From the NCBI RefSeq assembly GCF_002355335.1, contig NZ_AP014946.1, positions 3,425,501-3,489,500 of the forward strand: a DNA stretch of 64,000 nt, read 5' to 3'. This document shows, in pieces, positions 26,366 to 34,612 of the stretch (positions within the stretch are counted from its first letter, which is position 1; every line of letters begins with the position of its first letter). Made by a program: the position numbers and the translations under genes. The DNA comes from Variibacter gotjawalensis (GTDB lineage Bacteria; Pseudomonadota; Alphaproteobacteria; Rhizobiales; Xanthobacteraceae). The notes under the pieces are model-generated. The model did no database searches. It had not been told where the DNA came from and worked only from the letters and a program-made list of their open reading frames with translations.

Positions 26366-26439
26366 TGTCCTCTCCGGGCTTCATCCTTGTCCTGTTGAGC
26401 TATAGGCTATCGGCGGTTCGATCAAGCAACAGGCGGCTT

Positions 26440-27135
26440 ATGCTCGGTCTCTCGACTGGCGATTATTTCGCCCTCGCGTTCTTTCTGGGCGCCTGGGCCT
26501 TCTATGCGCTCGTCGTCGAGCGGAGCAGCCTCGCGGTCCATTCCATGAACACCATCATGGACGGTTACCGCGAAACCTGGATGCGCCGCATGCTGCTGCG
26601 CGAGAACCGCATCGTCGATACGCAGATCATGGCTTCGCTCGCCAACGGCACGGCCTTCTTCGCCTCGACCTCGCTGATCGCGATTGGCGGCGCGCTAACG
26701 CTGCTGCGCTCGCCCGATGAAGTGCTTCAGCTTGTCGCCGCCCTGCCCTTCGGCGGCGCGCCGACGCGGCTGCAGTGGGAAGTGAAGGTGCTCGGGCTCG
26801 CGATCATCTTCGCCTATGCGTTCTTCAAGTTCGCTTGGTCGTATCGCCTGTTCAACTATGTTGCGATCATGCTCGGCTCGGCGCCGCCCAAAGATGAAGC
26901 GACATCGCAAGAAGCCGAAGCGCACGCACTGCGCGCCGCGAAACTGATCGAGTCCGCCGGGCGCCACTTCAATCGCGGGCAGCGCGGATTCTTTCTCGCG
27001 CTCGGCTATCTCGGCTGGTTTTTGGGTCCGTGGGTATTGGTCGTCTCGACGGCCGCGGTTCTGTCCGTCATCGCACACCGGCAATTTGCATCGGAGTCGC
27101 GTGGCTCGCTGCTCGTCGAGCCGAAGCGAAAATAA
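26440..27135 (+). CDS. DUF599 membrane protein
   Basis: A 231-residue inner-membrane protein with about four helices (DYFALAFFLGAWAFYALVV, ASTSLIAIGGALTLL, VKVLGLAIIFAYAFFKFAW and a C-terminal FLALGYLGWFLGPWVLVVS). The RETWMRRMLLRENRIVDTQIMASL loop is the DUF599 signature. The function of the family is unknown. I chose the ATG at 26440; the frame is open back to 26365, overlapping the rhodanese gene. It ends one base before the YdcF gene's stop, which converges. Confidence 0.9.
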   Translation: MLGLSTGDYFALAFFLGAWAFYALVVERSSLAVHSMNTIMDGYRETWMRRMLLRENRIVDTQIMASLANGTAFFASTSLIAIGGALTLLRSPDEVLQLVAALPFGGAPTRLQWEVKVLGLAIIFAYAFFKFAWSYRLFNYVAIMLGSAPPKDEATSQEAEAHALRAAKLIESAGRHFNRGQRGFFLALGYLGWFLGPWVLVVSTAAVLSVIAHRQFASESRGSLLVEPKRK

Positions 27136-27978
27136 TCAAGGCGCGCGACAGTTCTCCCGCGACCGGTCGCATGGCGGCGGCGTTTTCGGTCCCGGGAAAA
27201 GCGCATCCGTCCGTCCCGTTGCCCAGTAGGCCAGGAGCCCGACCCACTCGCGCATCGCGATGTCCGATCGCCGTAGCCCTTCTGACAAACGATCGAACGG
27301 CCGCATGAAATCCCCCGCGCCGCGCGTCCGCCAATCAACCGGATAGGCCTCGACGTTGAAACCGACATCGCGGAAGATCCCGATCGAGCGCGGCATGTGG
27401 AAGGCGGACGTCACCAGCAGCCAGCGATCGCCCGGCTTCGGCTTCGCGATCGCCAGACTGAACGTCGCGTTCTCGCGCGTGTTGCGCGACTTGTCTTCGA
27501 GCACGATGCGCTCGGACGGGATGCCTTGATCAAGAAAAAAGGCCTTCGCGGCTTCCGCTTCCGTGATGCCTTGCGAAAACAACAGTCCACTGCCGCCCGT
27601 AAACATTACCGTCAGTTGTGGATACCGCCGTATCAAACTGACTGCCGCTGTCATTCGCTCCGCAGCCTCATTCAGCGCTGCGGCGCGCCGCGATGCCGAG
27701 ACTCCTTCGTCGACTGCTCCCCCCAAAATGATGATGCCGGTCGGCGGGTCGGCCGTCTCGCGCCACGGCGGGAAGCGATCTTCAAGCGGATAGATCAAGA
27801 TATTGCCGAGCGGCGAAAAGCCGAACAGCGCGAGCAGGAAGACACCGAACACCATCAGCTGCCGTCCGGCACGTGCAAAACGCGTCAGCAGCAGCACGGC
27901 GCCAAACAAAGCTATGACGACAAACAGATTGGACGGGATCGCGAAGAAGCCGAGGATTTTCGATGCTTCGAAGAACAT
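27136..27978 (-). CDS. YdcF family (DUF218) protein
   Basis: A 280-residue membrane-anchored protein. Two N-terminal helices (about 12-32 and 41-57) precede a DUF218 domain with GIIILGGAVDEG (first strand and glycine turn), LTVMFTGGSG, SRNTRENATFS and WLLVTSAFHMPRS boxes. The E. coli homologues YdcF, SanA and ElyC affect cell-envelope precursor and S-adenosylmethionine handling, so an envelope role is likely. It stands 11 bases upstream-to-downstream of queC on the same strand, and no role in queuosine synthesis is obvious. Confidence 0.92.
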   Translation of the reverse strand: MFFEASKILGFFAIPSNLFVVIALFGAVLLLTRFARAGRQLMVFGVFLLALFGFSPLGNILIYPLEDRFPPWRETADPPTGIIILGGAVDEGVSASRRAAALNEAAERMTAAVSLIRRYPQLTVMFTGGSGLLFSQGITEAEAAKAFFLDQGIPSERIVLEDKSRNTRENATFSLAIAKPKPGDRWLLVTSAFHMPRSIGIFRDVGFNVEAYPVDWRTRGAGDFMRPFDRLSEGLRRSDIAMREWVGLLAYWATGRTDALFPGPKTPPPCDRSRENCRAP

Positions 27979-27989
27979 GGACTATGTTT

Positions 27990-28703
27990 TCACTTCGACG
28001 CTTCGGCTTTCTTCTCGCGCCACCGCGCGAAGCCTTGCGCGCGCAGCTGGCAAGCCGGGCACTCGCCGCAGCCATGCCCCCAATCGTGAAGCCGGCCGCG
28101 CTCGCCCAGATAGCAAGTGTGCGTATCGGCGACAATCAGGTCGATCAGCGGCTGCCCGCCGAGCGTCTCGGCAAGCTGCCACGTCTCCGTCTTGTCGAGC
28201 CACATCAGCGGGGTCTCGATGACAAAAGGGCGGTCCATCCCGAGGCTCAGCGCAGTCTGCACGGCTTTCATCGTATCGTTGCGGCAATCCGGGTAGCCCG
28301 AATAATCGGTCTCGCACATCCCGCCGACCAGGTGTTTCAGCCCCCGCCGATAGGCAAGCGCCGCGGCAAAATTGAGGAACACGAGGTTACGGCCCGGCAC
28401 GAACGTATTCGGCAACCCGTTATCCGACATTTCGATCGCGACATCCCGCGTCAGCGCTGTGTCGGAGATCTTGCCGAGCACATCGAGCGGGATGACGTGA
28501 TCGTCGCCGAGCCGCTTGTTCCAAACCGGGCTATGCGCCGCCATCCGCTCGCGTAAGCCCGGCCGCACATCGAGTTCGATCGCGTGCCGCTGCCCGTACG
28601 AAAAGCCGATCGTCTCGACATGCGTATAGCGCTCGAGCGCCCAGGCGAGGCACACCGTCGAGTCCTGCCCGCCGGAGAAAAGAACGAGCGCTGAGTCTTC
28701 CAT
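27990..28703 (-). CDS. queC: 7-cyano-7-deazaguanine synthase
   Basis: A 237-residue QueC, the ATP-dependent enzyme that converts 7-carboxy-7-deazaguanine to preQ0 for queuosine tRNA modification. Seen: pyrophosphatase loop S10-G-G-Q-D-S15, the [21 protein letters not shown] strand-helix, NDTMKAV helix and the zinc knuckle [25 protein letters not shown] (four Cys; given here in two parts: HTCY and GCGECPAC). I use ATG 28703, which overlaps the aldo/keto reductase stop (ATGA); an ATG at 28712 is an alternative. No other que gene is in the window. Confidence 0.95.
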   Translation of the reverse strand: MEDSALVLFSGGQDSTVCLAWALERYTHVETIGFSYGQRHAIELDVRPGLRERMAAHSPVWNKRLGDDHVIPLDVLGKISDTALTRDVAIEMSDNGLPNTFVPGRNLVFLNFAAALAYRRGLKHLVGGMCETDYSGYPDCRNDTMKAVQTALSLGMDRPFVIETPLMWLDKTETWQLAETLGGQPLIDLIVADTHTCYLGERGRLHDWGHGCGECPACQLRAQGFARWREKKAEASK

Positions 28704-29524
28704 CAGTCCCATGCTGGAGCGTGCGCCAAGTTGACCACACGGCCCTCGCGATGCGCGAGACCGTGCACGGTCGCCATCTCGGCGTCCGTGAGCGTGAAGT
28801 CAAGCGCCGCGAGGTTTTCCTTCAGCCGGGCGGCCTTCGAGGTGCGCGGGATCGCGATGATGCCCTGCTGCACGAGATAGCGCAGCGAGACCTGCGCGGC
28901 GGATTTCCCATGCGCGGCGCCGACCTTCGCCAGCACTTTATCGCCCGCCGCCGAACCGCGCGCGATCGGGCAATAGGCTGTCACGGAGATGCCGTGCTTC
29001 TGGCACGCCGCGATAACTTTCGACTGATCGAGAAACGGGTGCAGCTCGACCTGATTGTTGACGATCGGCTCGGCGCTCAGCTTCACGGCTTCGTCGAGCA
29101 GCTTCACGGTGAAGTTGGACACGCCGATATGCTTCGCGAGACCGGCGCGCTTTACCTCAGCCATCGCGCCGAGGGTCTCCTTCAGCGGCACGCTTTCGTT
29201 CGGCCAGTGAATGAGGATGAGATCGACATACGGGAGCTTGAGCTTCTTCAGGCTCGCCTCGACCGACCCGCGGAAATCCTTCGCGTGCAGATTGTCGCGC
29301 CAGACCTTCGTCGTCAGAAACACGTCTTCGCGTTTGACGCCGGAGGCGCGCATCCCATCGCCGACTTCCACCTCGTTGCCGTACATCGCGGCCGTATCGA
29401 TATGGCGATAGCCGAGCTTCAGCGCCTCGCTCACCATCTGAACACAGTTGTCGCCGCTGAGTTGCCACGTGCCGAGGCCGATCAGCGGGATCGTCGCGCC
29501 GTGTGCCGTTATCGCATTCTTCAT
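28703..29524 (-). CDS. aldo/keto reductase
   Basis: A 273-residue NADPH-dependent TIM-barrel reductase of the AKR5-like prokaryotic group. The full catalytic tetrad is present: D43 ([11 protein letters not shown]), Y48, K73 (FLTTKVW) and H106 (LILIHWP). The NADP site is seen in [13 protein letters not shown] near the C-terminus. The gene is translationally coupled to queC by an ATGA overlap, which is a genomic curiosity; no deazaguanine role for such a reductase is established. Similar enzymes reduce 2,5-diketogluconate, methylglyoxal or other aldehydes. Confidence 0.94.
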   Translation of the reverse strand: MKNAITAHGATIPLIGLGTWQLSGDNCVQMVSEALKLGYRHIDTAAMYGNEVEVGDGMRASGVKREDVFLTTKVWRDNLHAKDFRGSVEASLKKLKLPYVDLILIHWPNESVPLKETLGAMAEVKRAGLAKHIGVSNFTVKLLDEAVKLSAEPIVNNQVELHPFLDQSKVIAACQKHGISVTAYCPIARGSAAGDKVLAKVGAAHGKSAAQVSLRYLVQQGIIAIPRTSKAARLKENLAALDFTLTDAEMATVHGLAHREGRVVNLAHAPAWD

Positions 29525-29537
29525 CTCGACCTCGTTC

Positions 29538-30029
29538 CTAGAGTTCCGTGAATTGTTTCATCAGCAATGCGCGCCGCGCTGTTTCGCGTGTGAAGCACGC
29601 TGCCGACATCGTCGCCGCCAGCGATCCGCGAATTTTGTCCGCGCGGAAATTGCAGGTCGCATCGCGGGACGCGATCCAAGCCCGCTGCATCTTCAGCAGT
29701 GCCTTCTTCTGCTGCGCATCAAGTTCGCCGATGAGCTCGCGATGCGCCGCGTTCAGTAAACCGTCCCAGATCGTCTGCTCAACGCGGTAACAATCGGAAG
29801 TCGCGAAGGTCGAGCCGCCCGCCGCATCCGCGCACGGCTCCGCGACCTTGAACAAACAGCCCTCGATTCCCTCCGGACTATCGAGCTTCGACGTGAAGCA
29901 CGCTTCGATCGTCGCTTTCTCCTGCGGCGTCGCCTTGCGCTCTTGTGCGTATGTAGCGTCGGGCGCGAATAGAAGCGCGACCACAGCCAGCAGTAACACA
30001 CGCAGAAATATTTTTATCCGAGTGCCCAA
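29538..30029 (-). CDS. secreted lysozyme-inhibitor LprI-like protein (DUF1311)
   Basis: A 163-residue protein with a signal peptide (cut after ATYA) and an LprI N-terminal-type domain. The conserved cysteine pattern is seen: IEACF, IEGCLF, AEPCAD, TSDCYRVEQTIWDGLLN, ATCNF and SAACFTRETARRALLM, which forms disulfides in the helical bundle. Members bind and inhibit host or phage-type lysozymes in some bacteria, but most are uncharacterised. It ends 13 bases before the aldo/keto reductase start, on the same strand. Confidence 0.87.
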   Translation of the reverse strand: MGTRIKIFLRVLLLAVVALLFAPDATYAQERKATPQEKATIEACFTSKLDSPEGIEGCLFKVAEPCADAAGGSTFATSDCYRVEQTIWDGLLNAAHRELIGELDAQQKKALLKMQRAWIASRDATCNFRADKIRGSLAATMSAACFTRETARRALLMKQFTEL

Positions 30030-30113
30030 ATGTCTAAGCCCTTTGTGTGCTCGTCAGATTCGCCGCAACCTACGCGAGAGCCGCGACGAAATGCCAGATT
30101 GAATCGGGAAGAA

Positions 30114-30139
30114 GTCATTAACCGTCATCCGCCTGTCAT
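30114..30139 (+). promoter_or_regulatory. putative Pho box upstream of PiT transporter
   Basis: CCGTCAT (30122-30128) and CTGTCAT (30133-30139) are seven-base direct repeats separated by CCGC, repeated at the 11-base pitch expected for PhoB (consensus CTGTCAT-N4-CTGTCAT); a further GTCAT lies at 30114-30118, one turn upstream. In Sinorhizobium PhoB represses the PiT operon in phosphate limitation, which is the model here. Confidence 0.62.
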
Positions 30140-30181
30140 CCGCCAGCAGGAAGTTCCCGCCCGCAATCTTGGGGAATTCCT

Positions 30182-31795
30182 ATGGCTGAAATGGCTCTTC
30201 CGGGGTCGTTAGAACCCGCCGCAAAACGTCCCGATCTCGATCGGACGTTCAATCCCGTCACCGCGATTTTGTTCTTCGGCGTACTCGCTGCGGGTGCGAT
30301 CTATGTGGCCTACAGCCTTTACGTTGACGTAGACGCGACCGGCACGCAAGTCACCACTTACCTGCCCTACATCCTTCTGTTCGTTGCGCTTTTGATCGCG
30401 CTCGGCTTCGAATTCGTCAACGGCTTCCACGACACCGCCAACGCTGTCGCGACCGTCATCTACACGCACTCTCTGCCGGCCAACATCGCGGTCGTCTGGT
30501 CCGGCTTTTTCAACTTCCTCGGCGTGCTGCTGTCGTCCGGCGCGGTCGCCTTCGGCATCATCGCGCTGTTGCCGGTCGAGCTGATCCTCCAAGTCGGCAG
30601 CGGCGCCGGCTTCGCGATGGTTTTCGCGCTGCTCATTGCGGCGATCATCTGGAACCTCGGCACTTGGTATCTCGGCTTGCCGGCGTCGTCCTCGCACACG
30701 CTGATCGGCTCGATCATCGGCGTCGGCGTCATGAACGCAATGATGAACGGCCAGAGCGGCACCTCCGGCGTCGACTGGACCAAGGCGACCGAGATCGGCT
30801 GGTCGCTGCTTCTCTCGCCGCTGTTCGGCTTCTGCGCCGCCGCGCTGCTCCTGCTCTCGCTCAAAGTGCTCGTCCGCAACCCGGAGCTTTACTCGGAGCC
30901 GAAAGGCAACAAGCCGCCGCCGCTGTGGATCCGCAGCTTGCTCATCGCGACCTGCACGGGCGTTTCCTTCGCGCACGGCTCGAACGACGGACAAAAGGGC
31001 ATGGGCCTCATCATGCTCATCCTCATCGGCACCGTGCCGACCGCTTATGCGCTCAACCGCGCGCTCCCGGCGAGCGAGGTCGCGACCTTCGCGCAGAAGT
31101 CGAAATCCGCCAGCGCCGTGATCCAGTCGAAGGCTTCTGGTCATAGCGTTCTCGGCAACCCGCGTCCGGCCGTCACGCAGTACGTGTCACAGCGTAAGAT
31201 CAGCGAAGGCACCTATCCGTCGCTTGCCGTGCTGGTGACCGAAATTTCGCAGCAGATCGAAACCTACGGCACGCTCGACAAGGTTCCGGCTGCGGCCGTC
31301 GGCAATAAGCGAAACGACATGTATCTCGCGTCCGAAGCACTGCGCTTCCTCATGAAGGACAAAGAGAACGAGTTGTCGCCCGCCGAAGTAAAGACGCTCG
31401 GCGACTACAAGAAGTCCCTCGACTCGGCGACCAAATTCATCCCGACATGGGTGAAAGTCGCGGTCGCTATCGCCCTCGGCCTCGGCACGATGATCGGCTG
31501 GAAGCGCATCGTCGTCACGGTCGGCGAGAAGATCGGCAAATCGCACCTCACTTACGCGCAAGGTGCGTCCGCCGAACTCGTTGCCGCCGGCACAATCGCG
31601 GCTGCCGACATCTACGGTCTGCCGGTGTCGACCACACACGTCTTATCCTCCGGCGTCGCCGGCACGATGGCGGCGAACGGCTCCGGCCTGCAGATGGCGA
31701 CGATCCGCAATCTCTTGATGGCGTGGGTGCTGACGCTGCCGGTCGCGATCACGCTGTCCGGCTCGCTCTACTACCTCTTCCGCCACATCTTCTGA
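30182..31795 (+). CDS. PiT family inorganic phosphate transporter
   Basis: A 537-residue inner-membrane low-affinity phosphate:cation symporter. Two PHO4 half-domains are seen: N-terminal half with EFVNGFHDTANAVATVIYT and GLPASSSHTLIGSIIGVGV, C-terminal half with ASFAHGSNDGQKGMG-like FAHGSNDGQKGMGLI and YGLPVSTTHVLSSGVAG. A soluble loop of about 130 residues (SVLGNPRPAV to TKFIP) separates them. No Pit accessory protein of the DUF47/PhoU type (Pap) precedes it, unlike the usual pap-pit pair. A Pho-box-like repeat lies 43 bases upstream and a terminator follows. Confidence 0.95.
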   Translation: MAEMALPGSLEPAAKRPDLDRTFNPVTAILFFGVLAAGAIYVAYSLYVDVDATGTQVTTYLPYILLFVALLIALGFEFVNGFHDTANAVATVIYTHSLPANIAVVWSGFFNFLGVLLSSGAVAFGIIALLPVELILQVGSGAGFAMVFALLIAAIIWNLGTWYLGLPASSSHTLIGSIIGVGVMNAMMNGQSGTSGVDWTKATEIGWSLLLSPLFGFCAAALLLLSLKVLVRNPELYSEPKGNKPPPLWIRSLLIATCTGVSFAHGSNDGQKGMGLIMLILIGTVPTAYALNRALPASEVATFAQKSKSASAVIQSKASGHSVLGNPRPAVTQYVSQRKISEGTYPSLAVLVTEISQQIETYGTLDKVPAAAVGNKRNDMYLASEALRFLMKDKENELSPAEVKTLGDYKKSLDSATKFIPTWVKVAVAIALGLGTMIGWKRIVVTVGEKIGKSHLTYAQGASAELVAAGTIAAADIYGLPVSTTHVLSSGVAGTMAANGSGLQMATIRNLLMAWVLTLPVAITLSGSLYYLFRHIF

Positions 31796-31814
31796 GCGCG
31801 GAAACCGACGCTAC

Positions 31815-31846
31815 GAAAAGCCGGCCTTCGTGCCGGCTTTTCTTTT
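31815..31846 (+). terminator. Rho-independent terminator after PiT gene
   Basis: A perfect 11-base stem (GAAAAGCCGGC / GCCGGCTTTTC) with loop CTTCGT and following T-rich tract, 19 bases past the stop. Confidence 0.88.
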
Positions 31847-31911
31847 GGCCGTTTGCCTGCGGCGCGCGAGTGTGCTGACTTTCATCCCGCGTTCGCAAAC
31901 CTGAGGTCACG

Positions 31912-32655
31912 ATGAAAAAAGATGACGTCGCGAAGCTGCCCTCGATGCCGGCCGCGAGCCCGAGCTATCCGGCCGGGCCCTATCGTTTCATCAATCGCGA
32001 ATTCATGGTGATCACCTACGAGTCCGATCCGGACGCCGTCCGCGCCGCCCTGCCCGAACCTCTCGAGCCGATCGGCTCGACCGTGAACTACGAGTGGATC
32101 CGCATGCCGGACAGCTCCGGCTTCGGCGGTTACACGGAAAGCGGCACCGTCATCCCGTGCCGCTTCAACGGCGAGGACGTCAACTTCGTCCACCAAATGT
32201 ATCTCGACGACGATCCGCCGATCGCCGCCGGCCGCGAGATCTGGGGCTTCCCGAAGAAATACGCCGAGCCGAAACTCGAACTCGTCCACGATACGCTGAC
32301 CGGCACGCTCGTCTATGCGGGCCAGCAGGTTGCGATGGGAACGATGGGCTACAAGCACGCTGCGATGGCAGCCGACGACACCAGCACGCTCAAGGGTATC
32401 GGCAAGACGCAGATCAATCTCAAGATCATTCCGGGCGTCGATGGCAAACCGGAAATCTGTCAGCTCGTCGCGATCAACATCACCGAAGCGACCGTGAAAG
32501 GCTCATGGACCGGACCCGGACGTTTGCACCTGGTGCCGCACGTCAACGCGCCGGTCGCCGACCTACCGGTCAAACGCGTCATTGGCGCCAAACACTTCAT
32601 CGCCGATCTGACTCTGCCCTACGGCCGCGTCGTCCACGACTACCTGAAGAAGTAG
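31912..32655 (+). CDS. adc: acetoacetate decarboxylase
   Basis: A 247-residue enzyme of the acetoacetate decarboxylase family, which forms acetone and CO2 through a Schiff base. The catalytic pair is conserved in number and position: K115 and K116 in GREIWGFPKKYAEP, matching the clostridial Lys115/Lys116. Other family boxes are FMVITYESDPDAVRAALPEP and VNFVHQMYLDDDPP. The family also includes enzymes of other decarboxylation or aldol types, so acetoacetate is the likely, not certain, substrate. Isovaleryl-CoA dehydrogenase is encoded in the converging operon just downstream, which fits leucine-derived acetoacetate. Confidence 0.9.
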   Translation: MKKDDVAKLPSMPAASPSYPAGPYRFINREFMVITYESDPDAVRAALPEPLEPIGSTVNYEWIRMPDSSGFGGYTESGTVIPCRFNGEDVNFVHQMYLDDDPPIAAGREIWGFPKKYAEPKLELVHDTLTGTLVYAGQQVAMGTMGYKHAAMAADDTSTLKGIGKTQINLKIIPGVDGKPEICQLVAINITEATVKGSWTGPGRLHLVPHVNAPVADLPVKRVIGAKHFIADLTLPYGRVVHDYLKK

Positions 32656-32685
32656 CTCAGAGCATTTCACGCTCAAGATAGGTTC

Positions 32686-32826
32686 GCTGGTCATCCCGGT
32701 CGAGCGATGCGCGCACTTTGCGCGCCGCGAGGGCCGGGATCCATACTCCCTGCCGTATCGATAAGATCGTGATTATGGATCCCGGGCTCGCAGAGCGCTA
32801 CGCGCTCGCGCCCCGGGATGACCAGC
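32686..32826. repeat. long palindromic repeat at convergent junction (type I)
   Basis: Outer arms GCTGGTCATCCCGG (32686-32699) and CCGGGATGACCAGC (32813-32826) are perfectly complementary over 14 bases. Inside, CCGGGATCCATACTC and TTATGGATCCCGG form a second dyad. The same building blocks occur at 25863-25951. It lies between adc and the thioesterase, which converge. Confidence 0.75.
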
Positions 32827-32873
32827 ACTCTACTCATCGGACGGGAGTCGTTTCTGTCAAAACGTCAAACCCT

Positions 32874-33278
32874 CTACGTCGTCAGCGCGGCCGCCTTCTC
32901 CCGGACGAACTCCGGAAACGCGATCGCGCGCCGCGTTGTCTTGTCGGTGTGCAGAACCGTCAGCGTTGTCGTCGCGGCTTCGACGCCGTTCGCGGCGTTC
33001 GTCATCACGTGCTGGAAGATGATCACCTTCTCGCGGATGTCGACAACGCGCGAATTAACCTCGACGATATCGCCGGCGAAAAGCTCTCGTTTGTATTCGA
33101 TCTTCTGCTCGACCGCCGCCATGCCACGATTGTTCTCGCGCAGAAACTGCGGCGTGATGCCGAGCGCGTTGAGAACATGAAACGAGCCTTCGTCGAACTT
33201 GCCGACGTACCACATCACATTCATGTGGCCATTGTGATCGCAATGCCAGGGATAGACAGTACCCTTGTAGCTCAGCAT
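32874..33278 (-). CDS. hotdog-fold acyl-CoA thioesterase
   Basis: A 134-residue 4HBT-type thioesterase. The active-site helix reads HCDHNGHMNVMWYVGKFDEG, with the D-x-N-G-H-M-N box of acyl-CoA thioesterases, and the core strands IEYKRELFAGDIVEVNSRVVD and VIIFQHVMTN follow. The ATG at 33278 overlaps the stop of isovaleryl-CoA dehydrogenase (ATGA), so the pair is translationally coupled, suggesting the enzyme relieves CoA sequestration or hydrolyses an acyl-CoA of the same pathway. The frame upstream inside the dehydrogenase is not real coding sequence for this protein. Confidence 0.9.
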   Translation of the reverse strand: MLSYKGTVYPWHCDHNGHMNVMWYVGKFDEGSFHVLNALGITPQFLRENNRGMAAVEQKIEYKRELFAGDIVEVNSRVVDIREKVIIFQHVMTNAANGVEAATTTLTVLHTDKTTRRAIAFPEFVREKAAALTT

Positions 33279-34450
33279 CACGCGGTCTTCTCGAAGAGCT
33301 CGCGGCCGATCAGCATGCGGCGGATCTCGCTGGTGCCCGCGCCGATCTCGTAGAGCTTCGCATCGCGCAGCAAGCGGCCGGTCGGATAATCGTTGATATA
33401 GCCGTTGCCACCGAGCAGCTGGATCGCATCGAGCGCACACTGCGTCGCCTTCTCGCCCGCGTACAGGATCGCGCCCGCCGCATCTTCGCGCGTCGTCTCG
33501 CCGCGGTCGCATGCTTTCGCCACTGCATAGACGTAGGCCTTGCAGGCATTCATCGTGACATACATGTCGGCAAGTTTGCCCTGCACGAGCTGGAACGAAC
33601 CGATCGGTTGTCCGAATTGCTTGCGCTCATGCACATACGGCATCACGACATCGATACACGCCTGCATGATGCCGAGCGGCCCCGCCGCCAACACGGCACG
33701 CTCGTAATCGAGGCCCGACATCAGCACGTTGACGCCGCGGCCGACGCCGCCGACAACATTCTCTTCCGGCACTTCGCAATCTTCGAACACGAGCTCGCAG
33801 GTGTCGGAGCCGCGCATGCCGAGCTTGTCGAGCTTCTGCGCGGTCGAGAAACCCTTCATCCCCTTCTCGATGATGAAGGCCGTGATGCCGCGCGGCCCTG
33901 CGCTTGGGTCGGTCTTCGCGTAGACGACGAGCGTCTCGGCGATCGGGCCGTTCGTGATCCACATCTTGTTGCCGGTGATCACATAGCGGTCGCCCTTCTT
34001 CTCGGCGCGCGTGCGCATCGAGACGACGTCCGAGCCTGCGCCCGGCTCCGACATCGCAAGCGCGCCGACATGCTCGCCGGAGATCAGCTTCGGCAAATAC
34101 TTGCGCTTCTGATCTTCGGTGCCGTTGCGGCGCAGCTGATTGACGCAGAGATTCGAATGCGCGCCGTACGACAGACCGACCGACGCCGACGCGCGCGAGA
34201 TCTCCTCCATCGCGACGCAGTGTTCGAGATAGCCGAGACCGGAGCCGCCGTATTCCTCTTCCACAGTGAGGCCAAGCAAACCAAGCTCGCCGAGCTTCGG
34301 CCACAGGTCGCGCGGAAACTGATTGGTGCGATCGATCTCCTCGGCGCGCGGCGCGATCTGATCTTGCGAGAACCGCGTGACGGTGTCGCGCAGCATGTCG
34401 GCATTTTCGCCGAGGCTGAAGTCAAACGGCTTCCAGGTATTCGAGATCAT
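33278..34450 (-). CDS. ivd: isovaleryl-CoA dehydrogenase
   Basis: A 390-residue flavin acyl-CoA dehydrogenase for step three of leucine degradation. Seen: [16 protein letters not shown] (FAD and substrate box), [20 protein letters not shown], the IVD-type catalytic base in GLDYE250[19 protein letters not shown]-like [17 protein letters not shown] and [20 protein letters not shown] glutamate at this position, in the sequence [14 protein letters not shown], marks isovaleryl rather than short-chain dehydrogenases. The ATG at 34450 has GGTGGA before it; the TTG-start frame four codons upstream is not needed. The thioesterase is coupled downstream. mccA/mccB at 4-13 kb catalyse the next step. Confidence 0.93.
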   Translation of the reverse strand: MISNTWKPFDFSLGENADMLRDTVTRFSQDQIAPRAEEIDRTNQFPRDLWPKLGELGLLGLTVEEEYGGSGLGYLEHCVAMEEISRASASVGLSYGAHSNLCVNQLRRNGTEDQKRKYLPKLISGEHVGALAMSEPGAGSDVVSMRTRAEKKGDRYVITGNKMWITNGPIAETLVVYAKTDPSAGPRGITAFIIEKGMKGFSTAQKLDKLGMRGSDTCELVFEDCEVPEENVVGGVGRGVNVLMSGLDYERAVLAAGPLGIMQACIDVVMPYVHERKQFGQPIGSFQLVQGKLADMYVTMNACKAYVYAVAKACDRGETTREDAAGAILYAGEKATQCALDAIQLLGGNGYINDYPTGRLLRDAKLYEIGAGTSEIRRMLIGRELFEKTA

Positions 34451-34505
34451 GTTTCCACCCAACGCGCGGCGTTTGAGCCGCTTTCAAACTCTACGGATAA
34501 GCGGC

Positions 34506-34540
34506 GAGAGCCACGCTTTGTAAGATCAAAGCGGGCTCTC
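34506..34540. other. strong hairpin in the ivd upstream region
   Basis: GAGAGCCACGCTTTG (34506-34520) pairs with CAAAGCGGGCTCTC (34527-34540) as a 14-base stem with one bulged A and loop TAAGAT. There is no T-run on either side, so it may be a transcript stabiliser or attenuator rather than a terminator. Confidence 0.5.
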
Positions 34541-34554
34541 GGTTCTAGTTGGTC

Positions 34555-34598
34555 GCATTTTCTTCACGTGAACCGGAATCCACTTCACTTGAAAATGC
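34555..34598. promoter_or_regulatory. operator-like double palindrome upstream of ivd
   Basis: TTCACGTGAA (34563-34572) is a perfect 10-base palindrome; TTCACTTGAA (34584-34593) is a one-base variant 21 bases away, two helical turns. They lie inside outer complementary arms GCATTTTC (34555-34562) and GAAAATGC (34591-34598). Location is 105-148 bases before the ivd start and just past the hydrolase stop. Confidence 0.5.
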
Positions 34599-34612
34599 TC
34601 TCGCCGCTCCGG

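Noticed and set aside
34506-34540. Terminator for the alpha/beta hydrolase gene
   Set aside because: Strong stem, but there is no T-run on the minus-strand side and it lies 73 bases past the stop, so it was listed only as a hairpin.
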